From contig CAWKDW010000014.1 in assembly GCA_963848475.1 (NCBI GenBank), positions 248,001 to 312,000 on the forward strand: 64,000 nt of DNA. Direction: 5' to 3'. Positions 16,982-26,800 of this stretch are shown here, piece after piece; the first letter of the stretch is position 1; every line of letters starts with the position of its first letter. The notes under the pieces are model-generated. The model had not been told where the DNA came from. It did not search any database and was given only the letters and a program-made list of their open reading frames with translations. This DNA comes from Solirubrobacter sp963848475. GTDB lineage: Bacteria; Actinomycetota; Thermoleophilia; Solirubrobacterales; Solirubrobacteraceae. Made by a program: the position numbers and the translations under genes.

Positions 16982-18418
16982 CTAGCAGCGGCTGTACGCG
17001 CTCAGCAGCCCGTGCCTGCCGATCGGCTGGAAGCCTTCGCTCGGGAGGTTGACCAGAGGTGAGGTGCCGGCGGCGAAGCCATAGCGGCGAAGTGCCTTCT
17101 GGCCGAGTGCGAAGACCTCCACCCCGCGGTCGCGACGCTTGGCGCTCCGGGCGCCGATCGTGGCGTCCTCGAGGTGCCAGCGGGCGTCGGGCACGAGCCG
17201 GTAGGTCGGGAACGTCAGCGGTCCGCACGTCAGGCCCTCGCGGACCGACGGGTCGTCGAGCAGCGCGATCAGGCTGTCGTGGGTCGCGCGGATGAAGCGC
17301 AGCTCCTCGCGCACGTTGGTCAGCGAGGGCGCGAGGATGATCAGCCCGAGCGCGCCGGCCGCCGTCGCGGCCGCTGAGCCCTTGGCCCAGCGCCGGCGCC
17401 AGGCGTGCTCGCGCGGCAGCGCGGTGAAGCCCAGCAGCGCGTAGCCGGCGAACAGGCAGAGCGAGATCGCGGGCACGGTCAGGTAGCGCGGGAGGATCGA
17501 AAGGCCGAGCGCGCCGGTGCCGACGAACGTGATCACACCGGCCGCGAACAGCGCCAGCGGGACGCGAAGCGCCGTCCAGCCGTAGGTGCGGACCGCGAGG
17601 AGGACGCCGAACGGGGCCAGCAGTGCGACCGGCGGCCGCACAGTGGCGCCGACGAAGGACACGAACGAGCCCGGGACGTGCTCGAGCCCGCGCACGCGGC
17701 CGAGGTCGTCGGCGAGCTCGCTCGTCGCGTGCAGCGAGTGCAGCGGGTCGCCGGTGACCGCGAGGTCCACGAGCGCCCAGATCACGGGCGCCGCGACGAG
17801 CGCGACCGTCAGGCCGGCGAGCGGCGCCCAGCGGCGCGGCTCCCCGCGCGCCTTGGCCACGTGCCACAACCAGAGCAGGCCGCCGAGCACCCACGCCTCG
17901 GGCCGCAGCAGCCCGGCCGCCACGAGCAGCGCCATCGGCCGGCCAGGGCCGCGGCCCTCGGCCTCCAGCACCGCGGCCCAGACGACGAGCGCGAGGAACG
18001 GCGCGTCGACGTACCCGCGCGCCGCGTAGAGCAGGAAGGACGCGCTGGCGGCGACGAACAGCCCCGCCAGCGCGCCGCTCCAGCGCCCGAAGACCGCGGC
18101 GCCGAGCCGGTAGGTCCCGAACACGAGCGCCGCGTGCGAGAGCAGGCACACGAGCACCAGGGCGCGATCCGCCCCTTCACCGAAGAGCAGCCCGAGCAGC
18201 GCGCCGAGCAGGACATAGAGCGGATGCTGCGTCGGTGCCGCGTAGGCGGTGAAGGTCGGCTCGATCCCGTCCAGCAGCTGCCGGCCCCACACCAGGTGGT
18301 AGTAGGAGTCGTAGTTGGGATAGGTGCGCGTGAGAGCCCAGACGAGCACGGCGGTGGCCGCCAGGACCGCCGCGGCGACGAGCTCGACGGGCCGCGAGAA
18401 GCGGCTCGCTGCTTTCAC
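16982..18418 (-). CDS. Polytopic membrane protein, GT-C-like
   Basis: A 478-residue protein with about ten membrane segments. The first loop carries YPNYDSYYHLVWG, an acidic site in the position of the catalytic Asp of many GT-C transferases; the long C-terminal loop ends with RCGP-like TCGPLTFPTYRLVPDAR. It is a paralogue of the partial protein at the left edge of the window. The assignment as a polyprenol-dependent glycosyltransferase is inference from topology. Its GTG start overlaps the O-antigen-ligase gene stop by four bases, so it belongs to the same transcription unit. Confidence 0.75.
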   Translation of the reverse strand: MKAASRFSRPVELVAAAVLAATAVLVWALTRTYPNYDSYYHLVWGRQLLDGIEPTFTAYAAPTQHPLYVLLGALLGLLFGEGADRALVLVCLLSHAALVFGTYRLGAAVFGRWSGALAGLFVAASASFLLYAARGYVDAPFLALVVWAAVLEAEGRGPGRPMALLVAAGLLRPEAWVLGGLLWLWHVAKARGEPRRWAPLAGLTVALVAAPVIWALVDLAVTGDPLHSLHATSELADDLGRVRGLEHVPGSFVSFVGATVRPPVALLAPFGVLLAVRTYGWTALRVPLALFAAGVITFVGTGALGLSILPRYLTVPAISLCLFAGYALLGFTALPREHAWRRRWAKGSAAATAAGALGLIILAPSLTNVREELRFIRATHDSLIALLDDPSVREGLTCGPLTFPTYRLVPDARWHLEDATIGARSAKRRDRGVEVFALGQKALRRYGFAAGTSPLVNLPSEGFQPIGRHGLLSAYSRC

Positions 18419-19974
18419 GGCGTGGTGGGCGCCACGACCACCGGCTCGCGGCGATGGCCGTTGAGCGCCGCCGCCGCGTCCTCCTCATCCTCGGCGCGCG
18501 CCGAGGCGGGGAAGGCGAGGGCCGTGCCGAGCGCCAGCAGCGTCCAGGTCACGGGGTCCTCGAGGAAGGCGGCGTAGAGCCACGTGTGCAGCACCAGGGC
18601 GGCGAAGCCGGCGGCGATCGCGGCCCGCACGGGTGAGCCGCGCGCGCCCCGCAGGAGCCGCATGAAGGCCAGGACCAGCAGCGCGATGTAGGCGGCGAAG
18701 CCGAGGATCCCCTGTTCGGCGGCGACCGTGATCGGGATCGTGTGCGAGGCCGACGTCGCCTCGCGGCTGGAGCTGCGCTCGTGGCGGCGGTACTCCGCGT
18801 TGAAGGCACCGGACCCCCAGCCCAGCAGCGGCTTCTCGCGCGCCAGCTCGACGCCGCCGCGCATCAGATCCGCGCGGCCGGAGGTGGCGTTGTCGAGCGA
18901 TTTGGCGTCGCCCAGGTCGATCCGCAGGGCGCTGCCGAAGGCGAAGACGATCACCGCGCCGACGACCAGCGCCAGCAGCACGGGCGCGATCACGACCTTG
19001 CCACCCCAGCGCAGCCACGCGAGGACGGTCAGGCCGAGCAGCAGCGCCGCGAAGCTCGACTGCGAGAGCGTCGTCAGCAGGCCTCCCCAGAGCACCGCGA
19101 GAGCGAGGATCGTCAGCGCCAGGCTGCGTGGCCGCTTCGCCCAGATCAGCACGCTCGCCAGCCCGATCATCACGAGCGCCAGGAAGCGCCCGTAGATGTT
19201 CGGGTCAAAGAACAGCGAGTTGACGCGGAAGTACTCCTCGACCTGGTTGGAGGCGATCACCTTCGGGTTCAACAGCAGGCTGCGCGTCTGGAACTCCCAG
19301 AAGCCGACCGCGGTGAACGCCAGCGCCAGCGCCACGAGCACGCCGCCACCCCAGGCCAGCTGGAGCGGCGTCCAGCGCAGCCCGCGCAGGAGCGCGAAGA
19401 GCAGCGCGAACGGCACGTAGAAGAAGACGACCTGCTCGAGCGCCTTGGCGCTGTCATCGGCGTAGACCGACTGCAACGCGTAGAGCACGATGCTCCCGAG
19501 CAGCACCCACTCCAGCGCGCCCGAGCGTTCCGCCGGCTTGACGCCCGCGTGACGCGCCGCGAGCCGCGGGACGATCCACGCGACCGCCCCCGCCCCGATC
19601 ACCACGTAGAGCGGCACGAGCAGGTTCGCCGTGCTCCCGCCTGACTGCACGGGCACGCGGAACGGCAGCGCCGCGAGCGCGGCGACGCCGAGCACACCCG
19701 GGCGGCGCGCGAACAGGTAGGCGAGCGCGCCCATCGCGGCGAGCCCGACCGCCGCCGCCGCCAGCGCCGTCGGGCCGCGGTCGCGCGCCGACTCCATCTG
19801 CGGCGAGTTCCAGATCTCGCCCACGAGCAGCACGGGCGTCAGCACCAGCGCGCCGAGCATCGCCCACGCGCGCCCGCGCATCGTGCGCCCGAGCACCGCT
19901 CCCGCCGCCAGCGCGGCGGCGAGCACCATGCCCGCGACCAGGACGCCGTCGCTGATGGCCGCCGTGTCGCTCAT
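18415..19974 (-). CDS. O-antigen ligase / Wzy-like membrane protein
   Basis: A 519-residue protein with about twelve membrane helices and the Wzy_C (O-antigen ligase) pattern. The large periplasmic loop between LARP-type segments contains GRADLMRGGVELAREKPLLGWGSGAFNAEY and HTIPITVAAEQGILGF, the conserved ligase/polymerase region. These proteins polymerise or ligate lipid-linked glycans outside the membrane. The ATG at 19974 is chosen because it overlaps the stop of the upstream gene. The open frame upstream belongs to that gene's central part, joined through a frameshift. Confidence 0.85.
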   Translation of the reverse strand: MSDTAAISDGVLVAGMVLAAALAAGAVLGRTMRGRAWAMLGALVLTPVLLVGEIWNSPQMESARDRGPTALAAAAVGLAAMGALAYLFARRPGVLGVAALAALPFRVPVQSGGSTANLLVPLYVVIGAGAVAWIVPRLAARHAGVKPAERSGALEWVLLGSIVLYALQSVYADDSAKALEQVVFFYVPFALLFALLRGLRWTPLQLAWGGGVLVALALAFTAVGFWEFQTRSLLLNPKVIASNQVEEYFRVNSLFFDPNIYGRFLALVMIGLASVLIWAKRPRSLALTILALAVLWGGLLTTLSQSSFAALLLGLTVLAWLRWGGKVVIAPVLLALVVGAVIVFAFGSALRIDLGDAKSLDNATSGRADLMRGGVELAREKPLLGWGSGAFNAEYRRHERSSSREATSASHTIPITVAAEQGILGFAAYIALLVLAFMRLLRGARGSPVRAAIAAGFAALVLHTWLYAAFLEDPVTWTLLALGTALAFPASARAEDEEDAAAALNGHRREPVVVAPTTP

Positions 19975-21865
19975 CGCGTGGACCGGATCCTCGGCTCGAC
20001 GCCGCGCAGGATGTCGACGATGTTGCGCGTGACCTGGCTGACCGACGGATCCTTCAGGTGCCGCGGCCACTCCGGCAGCCCGACCCGGATCACCGTGCCC
20101 TTGCCCAGCTGGACGGCGGTGAGCGCCGGCCGCAGCTCCGCGCGGATCCTTGCCCGAACTGGTGGCCGCGGCCTCCTCCTCCGGGCTCAGCGGCTGCCCG
20201 ACGGCGCTGAGCAGCTTCGCGTTCTTGCCGGTGACCGGGGCCGACTCCTCGAGTTGCGTGAAACCCTCGAGGTCCAGCGCGCCCTCCATCAGCCCGTAGT
20301 CGGTGTTGTCGTCCATCTGGCTGAGCGTGACCGGGCCCGACGTCGTGCGCGGCTTGCCGAAGCGCGCGCCGAACGGGTCGGTGGTCGTGGGCTGCGTCGC
20401 CCGCAGCAGGGTCCCGGAGTCCTCGGACTCGCGGACGCGCAGCCGGACGCCGCGGCGCATCGAGTCGCCGCCGAAGAGCGCGACGTTGCCGCCGTCGTTG
20501 ACGTAGCGCCGCAGCCGGCTGCCGAGCGTGCCGGTGATCCAGCGCTCGGAGCCGATGAAGAGGACGCCGTCGCGATCGGTCGCGCGCGGGTTGCGCGTGA
20601 GGTCCAGGTCGATGTCACTGGTCAGGTCGTACCGGATCCGGTGGCGGTCAAGGAAGACCAGCAGCGGCGCGACGTCCTCGGCGAAGCCCGCGGGCAGCCC
20701 GCCGGTGCCGACGAGCGCGCGCGGCCAGCGGACCGTGGACCCGGCGCTGTTGAGGGTGTTCGGGATCCCGTCGAACGGGCTGTCGTCGACCTTGTCGCTG
20801 CCGAGCCAGGTGATCGTCGGGACGACCACGAGCAGCCGCTCGCGGCGGTCGGCCTGCACGAGGAACGGGACCGTCGTGTGCCAGCGCCCGGAGCGCAGCT
20901 CGAGCAGGTAGACGCCGGAGGGCGCCCTTTGGCGCGCGGAACGTCAGCAGGGCGTCCTTCGACGAGCCGCGGGCGCGGACCGCGGAGTCGCCGACGCGGC
21001 GCACGCGCCAGCGGTATCCGGCGCCGCGGGCGTCGACGCCGAACTCGACGCGCTGACCCGCGGTCACCGGGCGCACCGGCGGCTGGGCGGCGATCCCGCG
21101 CACCGTGACGCCCGGGCGGCCCGGCACGGCGCCCTGCTCGAACTCGGTCGGCGTGATCCCGACGTTGCCGGCCTTGTCGCGCACTTCGGACTGGACGATG
21201 TAGGTCCCGGGCTCGAGCGGCTTGCCGCCGGCGTCCAGCCCGTCCCACTTGGCGCGGTGTGCCCCCGCGGCGAGCTTGAACTCCCTGACCTCGCGCGGCT
21301 TGCCCTGGTCGGTGCGCAGGACCCGGAACGTCGTCGCGTAGAACGTCGAGACGCGGTCGATGTAGACCTTGACCTCGCGGTCGCCCTGGGAGATCACGTT
21401 GCCCTTGCGGTTCTGCGGGTCGTTGCACTTGTAGCCGATGCAGACCTTCGACTTCGGAGCACGGGTGTCGACCAGCGTCGTCTTCTGCACCGTCGCCGAG
21501 CGGCCCTCGTCCTGCAGCGCCACGCGCAGCCGGTACCGGCCGTCGGGCACCTGCTGGCCGGCGTCGTCGGTCCCGTCCCACTGCAGCCGCAGCGGCCGGT
21601 AGGGCTTCATCTCCGCCGCGTCGCTCAGGCGCTTGATTCGGTCGCCGTCGAGGTTGACGACGTCGATCGTGGCCGTGTCGGCGACGGTCAGCGAGATCGA
21701 GATCTTGTTGATGTCACGCTTGCCGTCGCCGTTGGGCGAGAAGTAGCGATAGATGCTGCGGACGTCGACGACCGGGGGCGCGCTCTTGAGGCGCTGAGCG
21801 ACGAAGAAGGCCGAGAAGGTCGCCGCCACCAGCACAACGAAGGTGACGCGGGCGACGATCGTCAT
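19971..21865 (-). CDS. Exported FlgD-Ig-domain protein, two frameshifts
   Basis: After one N-terminal membrane segment (MTIVARVTFVVLVAATFSAF) come two FlgD-like immunoglobulin repeats: SPNGDGKRD with LQWDGTDDAGQQVPDGRYRL, and WDGLDAGGKPLEPGTY. A large C-terminal domain follows (LLVVVPTITWLGSDKVDDSPFDG, VNDGGNVALFGGDSM) resembling the beta-subunit-like domain of N,N-dimethylformamidase. Frame changes near 20930 (AAAGG run) and 20151 split it; removing one base at each gives about 630 residues ending EPRIRSTR. It lies in the polysaccharide operon and may be a surface or glycan-binding protein. No enzymatic role can be claimed. Confidence 0.72.
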
Positions 21866-21878
21866 CGCCCCGGCGCGG

Positions 21879-23027
21879 CTACGGACTCTTGTCGGCACCG
21901 ACGATCACGACGACGTCCCACCGTTTCGGCGCCTTGGCGATCAAGGCCTGTGTCGCGTCGTCGACCTGCTTGATCTCGGTCATCCCGAGCGTGTCGGCCA
22001 CGCTGGAGGCGATCGCCTTGTTGCCGCGGCGATACATGACGACCGAGGTCGCACGCTGCTGCTCCTGCGGCGCGGTGAGCGCCCCGAGGTTGTCCTTCGG
22101 ATAGCCCTCGTTGAGCAGCAGCTCCAACTGCGTCGCGGCGAGGTTGGGCGTCCCCGTGCCGTTGTAGATGCCGACGAGCGCGGTGTCCTTGGTCGGCGCG
22201 GGCGCCGCGGAGGCGGTCGCGGACGCCTCGGCGGTCGTGCCGTCCTCCGCCGTGGGCGTCGCGACGACGTTCGGCTTCGGCGGCGTCGTCGGGTCATCGC
22301 CACCGAGGACGCGCGTGAGCAGGAAGACACAGCCGACCAGCACCAGGACGCCGATGACGGCGGTCAGCCCGACCGCGCGCGTGTTGGACTCGCGCCGCGG
22401 CGGCGGAGCGGGTGCGCGCCGCGGGGGCACGTTGGTGCGGCGCGGGGGCAGCGGCTGCGGATCGGCACGGCGCGCGGCGGGCGTGGCCGGAGCCGGGATA
22501 CCGCCGCCACCGCCGTTGATCGCCTGCGCTGCGGCAGGTTCGCCGTTCGCGAGCGCGGCGGCGGCCACAGCGACCTCGGCCGGCGGCGCGGTGGCGACCG
22601 CGGCGGTCGGCACGGGCGCCGGCGCGCCATGGTGCGTGGGCACGTGCGGCTCGTGTACGCCGGCGGCGCGGGCGAAGGCCAGTGCGGCGACCTCGGCCGG
22701 CTGGAGCTTGACGGCGCCGTTGGTGGCGACGGAGGGCGAGAGCGCCTGCGCGGCGGCAGCCTGGCGCACGGGCGCCGCGGCGGGCTGACGCGCGGGGACC
22801 GGGGTCGGCGGCGTGCGCCGGGCCTCCTCGGCGTGCTCGGCGACCGCCAGCTCGAGCTCGGCGGCGCGCTCAGGAGCACGGCCCGCCCATTCGCGCAGAC
22901 GCTTGACTTCGCGCGCCTGGGCGAAGTAGAGCAACGTGAGAATGGCCAGGCCGAAGAAGGCGGCGATGCCTACGTAGGCGCCGAACTTATCGACCTGGTC
23001 CTGGAGCGAGAACGCGAAAAGCACCAT
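21879..23027 (-). CDS. LytR C-terminal-domain membrane protein
   Basis: A 382-residue protein with an N-terminal membrane helix (about 18-40), a long Ala/Pro-rich linker, a second membrane helix (about 265-287) and a C-terminal LytR_C domain (VGIYNGTGTPNLAATQLELLLNEGYP, SVVMYRRGNKAIASSVADTLG). LytR_C domains accompany LCP enzymes that attach glycans to peptidoglycan, but no LCP catalytic domain is present here. The ATG at 23027 (MVLFAFSLQDQ) is preferred to longer readings that run into the upstream gene. The context suggests a wall-polysaccharide role. Confidence 0.8.
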   Translation of the reverse strand: MVLFAFSLQDQVDKFGAYVGIAAFFGLAILTLLYFAQAREVKRLREWAGRAPERAAELELAVAEHAEEARRTPPTPVPARQPAAAPVRQAAAAQALSPSVATNGAVKLQPAEVAALAFARAAGVHEPHVPTHHGAPAPVPTAAVATAPPAEVAVAAAALANGEPAAAQAINGGGGGIPAPATPAARRADPQPLPPRRTNVPPRRAPAPPPRRESNTRAVGLTAVIGVLVLVGCVFLLTRVLGGDDPTTPPKPNVVATPTAEDGTTAEASATASAAPAPTKDTALVGIYNGTGTPNLAATQLELLLNEGYPKDNLGALTAPQEQQRATSVVMYRRGNKAIASSVADTLGMTEIKQVDDATQALIAKAPKRWDVVVIVGADKSP

Positions 23028-23044
23028 GGAGCCGAGCGGAAAGT

Positions 23045-24982
23045 CTAGGAGGCCGGTTGCGCCGGCGACTCCGCGGTTGCTTCGACGACAGCCGTCCGAC
23101 CACCTGCAAGCTCCGCCACAGCCGACGCCAGAGCGGCTGCGTCGCCCTCGGCGACGAGCAGCCCGATCTTGTCGAACACGTACCCCACCCACGCCGGATC
23201 GACGGCCGGCCGGCCGGCGCGCATGATCTTCTGCGCGGGCGTCGGCTCGGGGCGCTCGTAGGCGTTGAAGAGCTGCTCATGCAGCTTCTCACCGTGGCGC
23301 GGGCCGATGATCTCGATCACGATGTCGCGGCCCGGCGTCAGGCCCGAGAAGCGGATCATGTCCTCGGCGAGATCCATGATCTTCACGGGCTCGCCCATCT
23401 CGAGCGCGTAGACCTCGCCGCCCTGGGCGAGCGAGCCGGAGCGGATCACGAGCTGGACCGCCTCCGGGATCGTCATGAAGAAGCGGGTCATCTCGGCGTC
23501 GGTGACGGTCACCGGGCCGCCCGCCGCGATCTGGCGGCGGAAGATCGGGACCACCGAACCGGACGAGCCGAGCACGTTGCCGAAGCGCACGGCGGAGAAC
23601 GCGGTCTCCTCGAAACGGGCGTCGGCGGCCTCGACGGCCCACTCGGCGAGCGCCTTGGAGGCGCCCATCACGGTCGCCGGAGCCACCGCCTTGTCGGTCG
23701 AGACGAGCACGAAGGTCCGCACCCCGTACTCGCCGGCGATCGCGGTCAGCGCCCGCGTGGCGAGCGCGTTGTTGCGGACCGCCTCGATCGGGTTGTCCTC
23801 CATCAGCGCGACGTGCTTGTAGGCGGCCGCGTGGAAGACGACCTCCGGCCGGTGCTCGGCGAAGACGTCGCGCATGCGCTCCTCGTCCTTGCAGTCGGCC
23901 AGCACCGAGACGGAGCTCTGGACGTGGCGCTCGTCGATCAGCTCGCGCTCGATCGCGAACAGGTTCGCCTCACCGTTGTCGATCAGCACGAGCCGGCTCG
24001 GGTTCACGCGGGCGATCTGACGGCACAGCTCGGAGCCGATCGAGCCACCCGCGCCGGTGACCATCACGCAACGGCCGGTCAGGTAACCGCCGACGGACTC
24101 GATCTCCATCCGGATCGGCTCACGCCCGAGGACGTCCTCGACGCGCACCTCGCGCAGCTGGCGCGTCAGGTGGCCGCCGGTCTGCAGCAGCTCGAAGACG
24201 GTCGGCATCGTGCGCACCGGCACGCCGCGCTCGCGGCACGCGGTGACGACCCGCGCGCGCATCGTGCCCGGAGCGGAGGGGACGGCGATCAGGACCTCGT
24301 CGGGCTCGACGTCCTCGAGCACCTCCGAGAGCTCCTCCGTCGTCCCGAGGACCCGCAGGCCACGGTCCACGCTCATGTTCCGCTTGCGCGGGTCGTCGTC
24401 GACGAAGCCGACCGGGCGGTAGTTGAGCTCCGGGTTCTTCGTCAGCTCGCGCAGCAGCAGGCGGCCGCCGTCGCCGGCGCCGACGATCAGCACCGAGCGG
24501 GCGTTGCGGGACGCGCGGAAGCCGCTCAGCGGCCGCTCGTAGACGAAGTGCACGAGGTAGCGCGTGCCGGCCAGCATCGCCCCGCTCATAAGGCCGAAGA
24601 GCATCAGCACGCCGGTCGGGATCGTGATCGAGACGAAGCCCGCGCGGGTCATGATCAGCTGCGGCTGGACGACCGCGACGTAGCCGACGAGCGCGAGGAC
24701 GGCGAGCACGACACCCTCGGCGATCTTGATGTACTCGCGCTGCGAGGAGTACCGCATCCAATGCCGGTACATGCCGACCGCGGTGAAGCACACCAGCGAG
24801 CCGACGACCGCGAACGCCAGCGTGCGCGTGAAGAGGTCGAAGTAGCGGTCCGGGATGCCGCCGTCGAACCGCCAGCGGTATGCCAGGTAGTAAGCGAGTG
24901 CGACCAGCCCCGCGTCCAGCACCAGCTGCGGAATCGCGTGGCGATGGATCGGAAAGGCCGCTGTGCGGAGCCGGCGGCGCAT
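23045..24982 (-). CDS. FlaA1/CapD/WbpM-type nucleotide-sugar 4,6-dehydratase
   Basis: A 645-residue long-form enzyme: four N-terminal membrane helices, a CoA-binding-like Rossmann domain (VLIVGAGDGGRLLLREL) and a C-terminal extended SDR domain with TGAGGSIGSELCRQI, HAAAYKHVALMEDNP and STDKAV. In the active site MGASK replaces the usual Tyr-x3-Lys, as in WbpM/CapD enzymes in which Met occupies the Tyr position. The family converts UDP-GlcNAc to the 4-keto-6-deoxy sugar, often the first sugar of a polysaccharide. It stands at the head of the minus-strand exopolysaccharide operon and is distinct from the PseB-like gene at 41224. Confidence 0.92.
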   Translation of the reverse strand: MRRRLRTAAFPIHRHAIPQLVLDAGLVALAYYLAYRWRFDGGIPDRYFDLFTRTLAFAVVGSLVCFTAVGMYRHWMRYSSQREYIKIAEGVVLAVLALVGYVAVVQPQLIMTRAGFVSITIPTGVLMLFGLMSGAMLAGTRYLVHFVYERPLSGFRASRNARSVLIVGAGDGGRLLLRELTKNPELNYRPVGFVDDDPRKRNMSVDRGLRVLGTTEELSEVLEDVEPDEVLIAVPSAPGTMRARVVTACRERGVPVRTMPTVFELLQTGGHLTRQLREVRVEDVLGREPIRMEIESVGGYLTGRCVMVTGAGGSIGSELCRQIARVNPSRLVLIDNGEANLFAIERELIDERHVQSSVSVLADCKDEERMRDVFAEHRPEVVFHAAAYKHVALMEDNPIEAVRNNALATRALTAIAGEYGVRTFVLVSTDKAVAPATVMGASKALAEWAVEAADARFEETAFSAVRFGNVLGSSGSVVPIFRRQIAAGGPVTVTDAEMTRFFMTIPEAVQLVIRSGSLAQGGEVYALEMGEPVKIMDLAEDMIRFSGLTPGRDIVIEIIGPRHGEKLHEQLFNAYERPEPTPAQKIMRAGRPAVDPAWVGYVFDKIGLLVAEGDAAALASAVAELAGGRTAVVEATAESPAQPAS

Positions 24983-25023
24983 CCGGGGCAGTGTATTGGG
25001 CCGTGCGGCGTGAAGACCCGGAC

Positions 25024-26022
25024 CTAACGCGCCTTCACGAAGAGATCCGTGAACACGTCGGGATCGCGGCGGATCCGCGCGGGGACGTCGGAGCCCGCCC
25101 CCCGGCGCTCGAACACGACGTCCTCGGCGCGCGTGAGACGGAGCATCCGCCCGTCCGCGATCAGACGCTCGTCAACCGCGCCGAGGCGCCCCTCGAAGGT
25201 CGTCCAGACGGGCGTTCCGAGCGCGACGGCCTCGCGGTTCATCGTCCCGCCGGCCGAGATCACGAGGTCGGCGAACGCGATCAGCGACTGCGCGTCGATC
25301 GCCTGCTCGGGCACGATGAACCCGCCCTCGCGAGCCAGCTCGGCGCGCTGCTCGTCCGTGCGCGGGAGCACGACGACCTGCTCGCCCTCCAGGCGGTGCA
25401 GGACCTCGGTGAAGACGGGTGCCTCGAAGCGGTGGTAGAGCGAGACCGCCGGCGGCGTGCGCACGACGGCCAGCGGGCGTTCACGATCCAGCCCGAGCTC
25501 GGCCAGCACCGCCCTGTCGGGCTCGAAGTCCGCGAGGTAGTACTCCTCCTTGAGGCCCTCGTAGCGGCGCAGCTTGTCGAGCGTGGCGCCGTACGGGGCG
25601 AGGCGCTCGGGCGGGATCACGTCGGGGACGACGACGCCCGCCGCGAGCCGGCAGTTGATCTGGTGCTGCTGGCGCGCCCACTCGTAGTCGAACGCGGTCA
25701 CCGACGGGATCCGCAGCAGCTTGGCCGCGATCGAGATGTCGTTGGAGCCGTGGCCGAGCGCGAGGTCGATCCGCTTCCCGCTCGCCCAGCGCACGAGCGC
25801 GCCCGAGCGTGAGGCCAGCCCGACCGCCTTGGCGGCGACGTGACCGCCGCGATGGTGGCCGATCGCGGTGTGGTCGATCTGGAAGCGCTCGAGCAGGCCG
25901 AGCGTCTGCGCGAAGTCGCGCGCGGTGACGAACACCTCGTCGCCGCGGCGACGCAGCGCGTCGATAACGGGCCGCATGACGAGCACGTGCGGCGAGTTGG
26001 TGAGGTCGATCCAGACGCGCAA
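25024..26022 (-). CDS. DUF354 protein, glycosyltransferase-like
   Basis: The 332-residue protein matches DUF354: it starts VWIDLTNSPHVLVMRPVID and contains GHGSNDISIAAKLLRIPSV, DYEWARQQH and SAGGTMNREAVALGTPVWT. The fold is GT-B-like (the last segment resembles the UDP-GlcNAc-2-epimerase or MurG donor site), but the reaction is not established. It begins with TTG and lies 41 bases upstream of the FlaA1-type gene in the same direction, so it is probably the first gene of that operon. Confidence 0.8.
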   Translation of the reverse strand: MRVWIDLTNSPHVLVMRPVIDALRRRGDEVFVTARDFAQTLGLLERFQIDHTAIGHHRGGHVAAKAVGLASRSGALVRWASGKRIDLALGHGSNDISIAAKLLRIPSVTAFDYEWARQQHQINCRLAAGVVVPDVIPPERLAPYGATLDKLRRYEGLKEEYYLADFEPDRAVLAELGLDRERPLAVVRTPPAVSLYHRFEAPVFTEVLHRLEGEQVVVLPRTDEQRAELAREGGFIVPEQAIDAQSLIAFADLVISAGGTMNREAVALGTPVWTTFEGRLGAVDERLIADGRMLRLTRAEDVVFERRGAGSDVPARIRRDPDVFTDLFVKAR

Positions 26023-26218
26023 GGGCGCTCAGGCTACTTCGCGCAAGTTTCCCCGCAGGGTCTCGTTCGTGCGCCTCGGCGCCTCGGGTGGCGGTGTCTC
26101 CGATCTGCGCAAGGTGCTCGCCTACGCCCGCGCGCGCACGGCGGCCCGGACGTCACGCTCGCGCCCGGCACCGAGCCCTTCACGGGCTCGCTCGTGGGCT
26201 GACGCGTCGATTGCAGGC

Positions 26219-26248
26219 TTGACGGGCGCTTGGCGCGGGAAATACGCT
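26219..26248 (+). promoter_or_regulatory. Possible vegetative promoter before the STAS gene
   Basis: TTGACG at 26219-26224 is followed after 18 bases by TACGCT at 26243-26248, 36 bases before the ATG at 26285. The rest of the 262-base interval before the STAS gene has no gene that I can support. Confidence 0.4.
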
Positions 26249-26284
26249 GCATGCACGGAGCGTTCCGCGCCCGCCCGTCCAGCC

Positions 26285-26752
26285 ATGTTCACCTCCCAAT
26301 CCCTGCGCGCCGTTCCGCAGCCCGGATCGCTCGTCTTCCGCGAGCACCGGCTCGATGACGTCGTGCACCAGATCGACGTCCAGGGCGCGCTGACGGAGCG
26401 CGGAGAGCTGAGCCGCCGCATCGACGCGGCGCTCGACGGCGGCGTCCGCTGGCTGATCCTCGACCTCTCCGAGGCCCACGCGGTCTCGGACCCGGTGCTC
26501 GAAGGGCTCGTCGAGGCCGCCGCCGCGCTGCGGGCGCGCAAGGGCGAGCTGATCGTCGCCGGTGCCACACCGTCGGTCGCGCAGCGGCTCGCCGCCTATG
26601 ACGTCGCCCACCGTCCGGCCGTCGCCGCGAACGTCGATCAGGCCGTAATGATCCTTAAGATGCTGCGGCCGAAGACCGACATCCGGCGGCCGGCGCAGCG
26701 TGCGAAGCAGCGGATCTCGTCTCTGACCCTGCCGCGGATCGAGCCGACTTAA
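26285..26752 (+). CDS. STAS-domain protein (anti-sigma-factor-antagonist-like)
   Basis: A 155-residue protein with a STAS-like domain: VHQIDVQGALTERGELSRRI, WLILDLSEAHAVSDPVLEGLVEAAAALR and IVAGATPSVAQRL. In regulatory antagonists, the residue after the Asp-x-Ser/Ala turn is the phosphorylated Ser. Here the segment reads EAHAVSDPVLEG, so Ser in VSD is the candidate. A basic tail of about 40 residues (PAQRAKQRISS) follows. No partner anti-sigma kinase is seen nearby. The function is regulatory by inference. Confidence 0.75.
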   Translation: MFTSQSLRAVPQPGSLVFREHRLDDVVHQIDVQGALTERGELSRRIDAALDGGVRWLILDLSEAHAVSDPVLEGLVEAAAALRARKGELIVAGATPSVAQRLAAYDVAHRPAVAANVDQAVMILKMLRPKTDIRRPAQRAKQRISSLTLPRIEPT

Positions 26753-26788
26753 GCACGACCGGGAGGCTGCCGCCGCCCGGACCCCCAC

Positions 26789-26794
26789 TACGCT
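26789..26794 (+). promoter_or_regulatory. Possible -10 element for leaderless DedA transcript
   Basis: TACGCT precedes the GTG at 26801 by six bases, the same spacing as at 8129-8141, consistent with a transcript that starts at the initiation codon. Confidence 0.4.
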
Positions 26795-26800
26795 GGGCGC

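Noticed and set aside
26034..26252. Small minus-strand gene in the gap before the STAS gene
   Set aside because: The 72-codon frame is Arg/Pro-rich with no ribosome-binding site or recognisable pattern, typical of non-coding high-GC sequence.
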